Shown: positions 43,324-51,224 of the stretch, piece after piece | How positions within the stretch are numbered: position 1 is the first letter of the stretch | Layout of the letters: every line of letters starts with the position of its first letter | NCBI GenBank assembly: GCA_015852425.1 | Contig: JAAAIG010000193.1 | Span: 1 to 51,224 of the forward strand | Origin: Gryganskiella cystojenkinii | Taxonomy: Eukaryota; Mortierellomycota; Mortierellomycetes; Mortierellales; Mortierellaceae | Reading direction: 5' to 3' | Length of the DNA stretch: 51,224 nt | Made by a program: the position numbers and the translations under genes | Notes under the pieces: generated by a model | Told to the model about the DNA's origin: nothing | Seen by the model: the letters and a program-made list of their open reading frames with translations, nothing else | The model's database searches: none

Positions 43324-45059
43324 TGGACAGTCACCACACTCAAACATCAGACCAACAACCACAACAACAGGAGCAGCAGAGGGAGAGCACTCCACCGAGC
43401 TTGCCCTCGATCCAGGAACGACGCATGCTTTTGGAGGCGTTTCAAGCAGGTGAACCCTCAACACATGGACATTCAATTAAACTTCAACAGAATGCGCACA
43501 AAAAGACTCACATAAGGGATTCCAATGAACCGAATAGAACGTGCACTGAACAAGAGTCTGAGAGCATCAACAAGAGGATCGGCTTTGCGTTCTTCACGAG
43601 GACAGTCTCCTGTCAAACAACAGTCCGTCCGTGTTTTGGACCAGAAACGGACAATCGCCGTCAGAACTAAAACACCGTCAATATCAGCAACAACAGCTTC
43701 TGACTCGAGAGCAACTTCTTCAGAATCAACTTTGGCAACAGCAACAACAAGCTCTGATCGACCACACAGGACTGAAAGACCTTTGCCTCAGTTCAACACC
43801 AAGAGGCTCGCTCAACAGTACGACGCACTTTCTAGCAATACAAAGAATGCGACGACGATGGGGCTAGGTGTTCGCCGACATGGAGGACCACCTTTCAAGG
43901 TAGAGAAGAAACCTTCGCCCGGTGTAATTATCCACCAATCTTCATCTAGGATGTCAAGTCCAACTCTTACAGGGCATCTTGGCCGGGGGACGAAAATCAT
44001 TGTCTCAGAATCTCCATCCTCAGCTTCTATCAGTATTGCCGACCTTGATCCGCTTCCACGCCAAGGTACACCACAGGCTTATGCGGACAACGGAAAAAAC
44101 TTTACAAACACAAAGCCTGTTCAGCAAGATCGACCGTCTCATCTCAGCTCGAGGAGGAGACAGGAAGATCTCTATCTCGCCCAGGCTAGACTATTGCAGT
44201 GGTATCTGATGAGCAAGAAGGCGTCTCGGGAGCTTATGGAACAAGAGCAGGAAGCCAAGGTAAGCAATATTGCTCAAGTTTTGACCGCTTGACAACATGG
44301 CGTTATTAGTGTCACTGTTGTCAACAATAAAACAAAAACGCTGATAAGTTGGAAAATATTTCTCAATAGACTGAACAGCAGGAACTCGAGAAAGATATAC
44401 TAGAGAAACAAGTCCGATTACGAGACCTTCAACAGAGAATCGCAGTTGAGAGAGAATTGGTGGACTTGGAGTCGAATCTGGGACGTCAGGTGCAGTTTGA
44501 TCTCCAGCATTTTCTTGGACCAGTATTTCATTGAACCTGCATGTGTGTGCGTAATACCAAGACCTGACTCTTCCTTTCTTTCCTTTTTTTTTCTGTAGAG
44601 AGAACAACTAATGTCCGTTGTGAATGGATTGGAGGATCTTCGACCAGAGTATGAGGATACGTTGCAAGCGCTGGAACGTGAAACAAATCTCTCGAGCATA
44701 CCTCTTTTCGAGGATAGGCATCTGGATCATTGGCTTGTTCAAATTCGGAACTGCCAGAGCTCCCTTGAGACGACCTCCAAGAAGACGGATAGCAACAGAT
44801 CTCTGGTGCGTGCTTGGTTGATGAAAGACTCCTGGATGTTTATTTCTTAAGGAAAGTCTTGTCAAATTAACTAATGTGATATCCATCTCTCTTGGTTTCT
44901 TTGTCTGCATAACAGCTCAAGGGACTGGCACTGTTTATGCGAGAGATGTGTATACGAGCACAAGAGGAGATCCAGGAACTGCAGCAATGCGCATCACTGT
45001 TGATCAAACTAAGAGAGGCCAAGGAGACAGAACAACGACTCCAGGGTATCGCCGTATGA
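43324..45059 (+). CDS. HAUS8-like augmin subunit (coiled-coil)
   Basis: Five exons, 43324-43450, 43517-44259, 44370-44489, 44599-44805 and 44916-45059, give 446 aa with all phases closing. The N-terminal about 270 residues are Ser/Thr/Gln-rich and basic, typical of a microtubule-binding disordered tail. LYLAQARLLQWYLMSKKASR at about 272-291 resembles the conserved helix start of HAUS8/AUG8 proteins. Coiled coil follows through two small exons, then FEDRHLDHWLVQI and a C-terminal LKGLALFMREMCIRAQEE helix. HAUS8 anchors augmin on spindle microtubules so that gamma-tubulin can branch new ones. The assignment rests on domain order and this motif and is an inference; a generic coiled-coil protein is the alternative. 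Confidence 0.6.
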
Positions 45060-45294
45060 TTGAGGATACCGCTTTGATTGCCCTACCCATGTTGCCAGGC
45101 CATCAAACTCAAAGCAATAAAAAAAATTATAATTTTACATGCTCGGCGCACGGACTGTGGCTGAGCAATCAATGTTGGCCTTTTTTTCATACTGCTTGAC
45201 ACCGCTTGAATTATTTCGATTCTTTGAAACCGAACCCATTCAGCTGCCAGGACATCACTCAAGAACCTAACGATCGCCAGCTCAGAGGAAGCGG

Positions 45295-47962
45295 ATGCAA
45301 GGCGACTCGTCGTCCCATGACAGGGAAATTGAATCCCAAAGCACCATTCAGGAATCAAATCGAACACATGGCCGCATCCTCACGGCGACTGTTTCATTAC
45401 CAACATCGGACCGCCAATCGTCTACGGTAGGACGAACCAAGGAATACGAGCAGATAAAATGCCTTTGCACGCACAGCAACCTTACTTTATGATTCATACT
45501 CTCTCTTTTTTCTTCAGGTGGAGCCGCAAATAACACCGACGTCCTCGGAAATGTCGATACCTGTACAACAACTTTTGCAACCGAACAACGAAGTGATTGG
45601 ACTCTTATCCGGTCTTTCCGTTCAAGACTTGGCGGCCATGGAGGCTACTCTGCATCGGGCAAAAATGGTCAGGATGCAGTCTATTGATATGCATGATGCT
45701 GTCGCAGCGTCTGCCAGTGCTCCCAGCTTTGTTCAGGACAACAGTCATCAAACATCACATCAATCAGCCCCTATTCCGGCATCTACTAGTCATCAAAAAT
45801 CCATACAGGGTCTCTTATCAGTGATGAACCCGACTTCACGGACCCTACAGTCTTCGTCTGCGCCCGAGTTAAGAGTCAACGGAAGTGAGACCTACCTACA
45901 CTTCACTTACTCCTCCAAAAGTGTACATAAGGAGTACACAATTAAAGCAGGCATTGATGCAGTTCTGGAGTCGGAGATCACCATCGAGACCCGAAATACA
46001 AACTGTCTTTATCCAGGAGCGAACGGCCCAGAGCAGGATTATAAGGGCTCGCGACTGGGATACGAACGAGATTGCAACCTTCAGGGATGGAAACTTGTGC
46101 TCCTGAACCCGGGGATCTTTGACGGCAAGAAAGGTCTTTTGCAGCGCGCTGTGATCAGTCTTCGAAACGCAACCTCGGAACAGAAATCTCGACGCGTGAA
46201 GAGGAAGGAAAAAGCTGTTCTGCAAGAATCACAACGCTCATCGACAGTAGTCATTCCGGAACGTTCGTCTATTTCAGCACAACGACATATCGACTCGCCC
46301 ACGCATGGACACCAACTACACGATCTCCCCCACCAGGACCAACAACGACAGCAGCAACTAACATGGCAACTTCCTCTAACGCCGAGGTTCCCACGGGCGA
46401 CCCAAAGGCCAATACGGGGCTCTCGTCCTGATACCCAAGATTTGGTCCCCGCCACTACGGATCGCTATCCTCTCCAGTCGCAACATCAGCTATCGTCCAT
46501 ACATCCAGAGGCTCAGAACTGGCAACAACTCTTACCGACTCTTGGATCGTTCAACCCAATTTCAGAGATTGATCTGAAACTAGAATTTGAGGGCTATATC
46601 AATGGTCGATTCAAGAACTTGACCATTCTGTGCGACGTGAATCAAGTTCAAGTCGAGGATCTGAGTTTCGACTTCAAGAAGGCCAACTGTGTCTATCCCC
46701 GCTCCTTTTTGACGGAGAACGTTGGATTGAACTTGTGGAACAGCTTTGGCGTCAAGCAAGCGGAGGAGAACTATTTGAATGAGCTTGGATGGAAACTGGT
46801 ATGTTTTAATCTGGCGTCTGTTTGAATCATTTGCTCTTTAAATTTTTCTACAAACCAGATCCTTTCTATGCTAATGATTTCTAATCCATCGACCAAAAAA
46901 AAAAAAAAAAAAAAATAGTGTTTTCTCAACCAGAAGTTGCTAGGCCGCAAGAGGCTGCTTCTGCAACGGGCTCTGGATGCCTACCGACGCAAGTTTTTAC
47001 CGCTGACCTGTCATCCTCGAGCAAGGATTGGTGCGTCCTTTTTCACAAGACGAAACTCTTTGTCCGCTGTTGCTCCTTTTGAGAGTGTAAATCCAGAACC
47101 ACAGAGGCGAAAAAGTAAACCTCGAATCCACTTTGATCTGGAAGATGACTTTCAAGATCTCGCGAACAAGTATGGGGTGGGAGATGACGAGCAGGCGATT
47201 GATGGTTCGGAGGAAGAGGACGACGATGACCAGGCAGAAGATGAGGAAAACGAGGAGGGAGACGAGGATGAGGATGATGAGGAAGAAGATGAAGGTGATG
47301 ACGATGAGCAGGGAGATGCTGATGATGATAGCGATAACGACGGCGGCTCGTCTGAGGGGGAAGATTCCCTATCTGGAGAAGGTTTCCACTCTCGGATGTC
47401 ACTCTTGACGTTCACTGGTAGCATTCAGACCTACAGTCTTGGCACTGGATCCGGTTCTGCTCGAAGTCGACCACGGATTGCGCCGTCAGACACCAACACT
47501 GGCCCGTTACCGTCACTTCCGTTACCGGTGTCGTCACAATCCACCACATCTCGGAAGCATAGTCGTGCGGTGAGCCAGTCAGTGGCCGACCACTCCACCT
47601 CTTCGTCTACGGATGTTTCCAAGAAGAGAAGAAAAGAGGCAGAACAGGATAAGCGGAGAAGCGTAGGAAATGGCGCTGCTGAAGATGGCAAAGATAGTGA
47701 CGCCGAGAATGGAAGGGATGGTAGTAGCAATGAGGGGGATGCTTCTGGTACTGATATTGAGACAGAGACCGAAGAGGAGTATGATCATGCGTCGTACAAC
47801 GAGCAGGACGAGGAGGACAATTGGTGGAAATCACGCCTGGATAACAGTGAGTATCCTGAGGATCACGACTTTGTTGGTCTAACGACGGAGGAGCTTATTG
47901 GTGCTCTGACGAGCGGGTACGTCGACGAGGAGGACGACGACGACGATGATGATGATGATTGA
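45295..47962 (+). CDS. DUF8032 protein with two copies of the domain and acidic C-terminus
   Basis: Three exons, 45295-45426, 45518-46798 and 46919-47962, give 818 aa. Two related domains are seen. The first, at about 171-262, carries HFTYSSKSVHKEYTI, NCLYPGA, LQGWKLVLLN and KKGLLQRAV. The second, at about 396-500, carries LEFEGYINGRFKNLTI, NCVYPRS, LGWKLCFLNQ and RKRLLLQRALDAYRRK. Both match the DUF8032 pattern of Mucoromycota proteins as I recall it; function is unknown, but a role in nuclear regulation is often suggested by disordered tails. The linker holds Gln/Ser/Pro-rich sequence. A long Asp/Glu tract lies at about 565-615, and the protein ends in a run of Asp. The exon 3 acceptor follows A21 directly; this choice is supported by domain continuity. 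Confidence 0.78.
46895..46915. repeat. A21 tract next to a splice acceptor
   Basis: Twenty-one A lie directly before the TAG acceptor of intron 2 of the DUF8032 gene, in place of the normal polypyrimidine tract. Confidence 0.85.
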
Positions 47963-48325
47963 CCTGTAAATCGTAGTCGTAGTCGTAGTCGTAGTCGTAG
48001 GAAAAACATCAAAATCATATTCAATCGTGTCGCAGCGTGTGCGACTGGAAGTGTCTGCAGTGACGTGTGACGTTCTTTTTTTTATCCTCGACTTTGAACT
48101 TTGAGGTTGCGGTCACGATGGAGAGTGCGAAAGGGGAGATTTGGGTCGCGTTGAAGAGGAGAGGCGACTGCATGTGCATGTCACACTGTCCTCTCTTCTC
48201 TCCGTCCTCTCTTCGTATCTTCTGTTCATTACATTCACTCTTTGCTATCACTCCGCTGTCGACTATTTCCTTTGCTGCCAGGACCATCACAACACCACAC
48301 CGGCTGTCCCTATTTTTATTATACC
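47963..48325. other. Intergenic region, DUF8032 gene to V-ATPase proteolipid
   Basis: A 363-bp stretch that includes five exact TCGTAG copies at 47971-48000, just after the DUF8032 stop. The last 160 bp are CT-rich, a typical leader of the proteolipid gene. Confidence 0.5.
47971..48000. repeat. (TCGTAG)5 microsatellite
   Basis: Five perfect TCGTAG units start nine bases after the stop codon of the DUF8032 gene. Confidence 0.92.
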
Positions 48326-49632
48326 ATGGCTACCTTACCACCTATTGCCTCTGACTACTGTCCTCCCTTTGCGCCATTCTTTGGCCTCATGGGCGTTGCC
48401 AGTGCTGTAAGGAGAAATAGACTCTTTATCAACTGTTTTCCCAAGCTCATGGGAATGGGTACTTTCTCGGCACCATAACGATCAAACAGACTCAACATTC
48501 GCATCTCTTTGTTTCCCTACCTTTTCGTACCTGATAGATGGTCTTCAGCAGTACGTATTCGAATGCACAAACCTCCCTTTCGAGAAACAGAGTCGACTCT
48601 TTTTTTTTTCTTCTCAGTTGTGGGAACTCGTCGATACTCGACAATGACTTCATATTCTGGATGGAATAGCTGACACTTTTTAACTTGGCGGCACCTGAGC
48701 CTCTGTCGATCCAGGACTTGCATATTGACAGCACTTCTTGATCTGGTGAAACTTTTGAAATAGGTATGGGAGCAGGATATGGCACATTCAAGTCTGGTAT
48801 CGGTATTTCCGGTATGGGAACCTTCCGCCCTGAGCTCATGATGAAGGTGAGGATTTAAAAAAGAAGAAAACAGTGGCGACATGATACTTGCTCGATGGGC
48901 TATTTGTCGAAAAAAGACTTCTTTTTTTTCCGTGATCTAACTTCCTTACTATTGCGACCCTTGTAGGCACTTATCCCCGTCGTCATGGCCGGTATTATCT
49001 CTGTCTACGGACTCGTCATCTCTGTCTTGATTGCAGGAAATCGTAAGTAGAGCGCCTCTTTTTCGAGCGTTCACTCCAAAAGACCTAAAGACCGAATCCA
49101 TTAACATGTATCCTTCTCCTTTCGAATGACCTCTTAGTGTCCGGCTCAGGATATTCGTTATACAGGTAAATGACATCAATTTTGATAAGCACTTGAGAGC
49201 GTAGACCCCTATTGAAGCAGAGTACTCCAGGAGCACTCCTGTTATGCTACTTAGGTTTTGAGTGTCTAACCAATCATTCCACTTTCTTGGATAATATTAG
49301 CGGCTTCGTCCACCTTGGCGCCGGTCTCTCGGTCGGATTGACTGGATTGGCAGCAGGATATGCCATTGGAATCGTCGGCGATGTGGTATGGATCTCGATC
49401 GATTATGGAATCATTTTCAGGAAAGCAACGTGTCATCCATGCTAACTCTAGGGCTTTTGATGCTTCTTGTTTCTCTTTCGTTAACGAATATATATAGTGC
49501 GTCCGAGGATATGCATACCAACCAAGGCTCTTTGTTGCCATGGTCTTGGTATTGATTTTCGCAGAAGTCTTGGGATTGTACGGATTGATCGTTGGACTTA
49601 TCTTGAACACGAAAGCAGCAGGATCCTGTTAG
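48326..49632 (+). CDS. VMA11: V-type H+-ATPase proteolipid subunit (c/c', VMA11-like)
   Basis: Seven exons, 48326-48406, 48538-48550 (13 nt), 48764-48846, 48967-49042, 49138-49165 (28 nt), 49301-49385 and 49498-49632, give 166 aa. Four membrane spans are seen. The proton-binding Glu is in [18 protein letters not shown] in the fourth span. [20 protein letters not shown], the AMVFS block and [10 protein letters not shown] favour Vma11 (c') over Vma3 (c), although [10 protein letters not shown] is closer to Vma3. It forms part of the V0 rotor that acidifies vacuoles. The 13-nt exon supplies MVFS and its frame cannot be kept without it. Length matches the family. Confidence 0.9.
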
Positions 49633-50159
49633 GCCTAGTTTGTCTCTTTCGTTTCCAGAAATACTCTCTGCAGGTGCCACCTCCCTCCAGTTAGGTCGAG
49701 GGTCGTGTAGAAAGCATTATTAAAAAGGGAAAAAATATTGACCATGACTTGACCTATTCGTTGTAGTAAAACGTAGCCAGGTGGACCCTAATTTTATCAG
49801 TGATTACTGTAATTTTTTCCTGCAAAATAAACACGCGCGAAAAGGGTGCAGTGCGGGGTAAAAAATTGAGAGCGGAAAAAAACGAACTTTTTCTCTCTTC
49901 CGTTTACCCATTCCTTCTCTTCTCGACCATCTCATCCCTCTTTCCCAGAACAGCGACAGCCCGCGCCTGTTGCCTAGTCAGCATCCACTCTCCAAAAGCA
50001 CCTTTGTTCATCTGCTCGTTCTAATCCATCACACATGCTCTTCATCATTGCTTGTAATCTCTTTTTAAACCACCTCAACTGCTCCGAATAGCCCTTTCGT
50101 TTTCTTTTTTTTTTCGTATATTCCCTCGTCCTGCCACCAAGCTCTCGTCGTCCGCATCA
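49633..50159 (+). promoter_or_regulatory. Upstream region of the K+ channel gene
   Basis: A 527-bp spacer. After the proteolipid 3' UTR, the final 280 bp (about 49880-50159) are strongly CT-rich up to the ATG at 50160. No other gene is seen. Confidence 0.45.
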
Positions 50160-51224
50160 ATGCCAAGACGCACATTCAAACGACTTCAGGATGAGCCGGA
50201 AGACATTGACACAGACCTGGTCGATGGGATTGAAATGACAGAGTCCAGTTCAACGCCACTCAACACCGCCGGTGGTCCAAGCGGAGGTGGAAGCGGTCAC
50301 CATGCGACCTTGCCTTCACCGGTCTCAGATAGAGGCGCTGCAGGGTCCAGGAATGCGTTGGAGGCGATGCCAAGACGGTCAATGCATCAGGTCGATATGG
50401 ACCTAGAATGGCCAATGATCGACATTCCACAGGAACTGAGGGAGATACGGGATGGTGACGACGATTTCTACACACGTTCCAACTCTCAGACCAATGCTAT
50501 CAGGGTAAGGAGCACAAAGACTTTTCGTTGCAGCTAGTGGACACTTAGTCCCCTTTTGTCCGAAAATGCCTCTTTTTTTTTTGTTCTCGAGCAGAAACCG
50601 AACCATGCCAAATAGCTGTTGCATTGGTTGTTGTTGCACAGAATCGATTTGAAAAAAGAGATCTAGTGGTCATTCAAAGGGGTCGCTGTTCGCTTGCTCA
50701 GGAACGGAGGGGGGGGTACAACAGTCCCTGACTCACCTCCTTTACTTTTGTTATGCTTCAGAATCCTTTCAAGCGTCGGTTGTTTCTGTTGCTAGAAGAT
50801 CCTTCCTCCAGTCGGGCTGCCTTTGCCCTGAATGTCTGGGTCTCGTTTGCAATCGTTCTGAGCGCTGTGATCACTACCATCGAAACCATTCCTTCTTTCA
50901 GATCGACAGATTCAGCAGTCTGGTAAATGACGTTCCGAAATAATCGACAGAAACCCATCGAGTAAGGGAGTGTAGTTTTATTCATGTGTTTTCTGTCTTA
51001 ACGTTGAGAATACCTTGTTATTTTTCGTTCTGCAGGTTCTATTTCGAGACGATCATGGTTGCCATGTTCACCATCGAGTTCATTGCACGCGTCATCTGCC
51101 ACTCGGATTCGCTCAAGCAGCTCAAGAAATTTCTGTTTTGTGAGTATCACCATTCGCTACCAAGGAAGTGTCGGATTGCACTTTCCGACTCGGATCATAC
51201 ACACCAATACTGATACCGTCAAAC
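50160..51224 (+). CDS. Voltage-gated potassium channel (Kv-type), 3' partial
   Basis: Exons 50160-50504, 50762-50922 and 51036-51139 are in phase. The gene continues past the window edge and the sequence after 51139 starts an intron (GTGAGT). The N-terminal 115 residues are disordered (Gly/Ser-rich, acidic) and presumably cytosolic. NPFKRRLFLLLEDPSSSRAA leads into the first span (about 128-150), then ETIPSF. The second span is WFYFETIMVAMFTIEFIARV. These are the S1 and S2 patterns of Kv channels. The voltage-sensor S4 and the pore (TVGYG) would lie outside the window, so ion selectivity is not shown here. It would probably act in the plasma membrane. Confidence 0.75.

Noticed and set aside
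47152..47424. Ser-rich antisense ORF opposite the acidic tract of the DUF8032 gene
   Set aside because: Pure reverse-strand effect of Asp/Glu codons.

Overview
The window is nuclear DNA of a filamentous, early-diverging fungus. Nearly every gene is cut by short GT..AG introns (mostly 70-350 bp), genes are tightly packed on both strands, and the gene set points to Mucoromycota, most likely a Mortierella-like (Mortierellomycotina) species. The clade call is an inference from the gene set: a NACHT/WD40 receptor-like protein, a DUF8032 protein, a glycosyltransferase fused to an alginate-lyase-like domain, a Kv-type channel and an augmin-like subunit. No database search was possible. The exon structures below were built by hand from splice signals, reading phase and protein-family similarity. 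In all the multi-exon models the phases close exactly.

Layout, left to right. 1-3462 (+): NACHT-pentapeptide-WD40 receptor-like gene, 5' end outside the window. 3759-7693 (-): type II membrane glycosyltransferase/alginate-lyase-like fusion. 7694-11322: a 3.6 kb stretch with no supportable gene. 11323-12529 (-): tetraspanin. 12856-14806 (-): inositol-pentakisphosphate 2-kinase. 14913-16035: an inverted repeat and two orphan ORFs. 16385-18327 (+): serine/threonine dehydratase. 18505-22944 (-): trehalose-phosphate synthase/phosphatase. 23980-26044 (+): M24 prolidase-like peptidase with a His-rich insert. 26160-27370 (-): decayed piggyBac transposase. 27772-28917 (+): two small unknown genes.

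29478-33329 (-): OSH3-type oxysterol-binding protein, head to head with 33676-35236 (+), a ZCCHC17-like RNA-binding protein. 35315-36163 (-): SIW14-type phosphatase. 36403-37258 (-): secreted protein. 38135-38601 (+): DUF1748 protein with an 8-nt microexon. 38765-42244 (-): Rrn5-like Pol I factor. 42700-43086 (-): LYR protein SDHAF1. 43324-45059 (+): HAUS8-like augmin subunit. 45295-47962 (+): DUF8032 protein. 48326-49632 (+): V-ATPase proteolipid with a 13-nt microexon. 50160 to the right edge (+): voltage-gated K+ channel, 3' end missing.

Most genes are independent housekeeping functions: phosphoinositide, trehalose and sterol metabolism, rDNA transcription, mitochondrial complex II assembly and vacuolar acidification. 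There is no cluster-like pathway. The parts that stand out are the receptor-like gene with its nearly identical WD repeats, the glycosyltransferase-lyase fusion, the transposon relic with flanking orphan ORFs, and the microexons.
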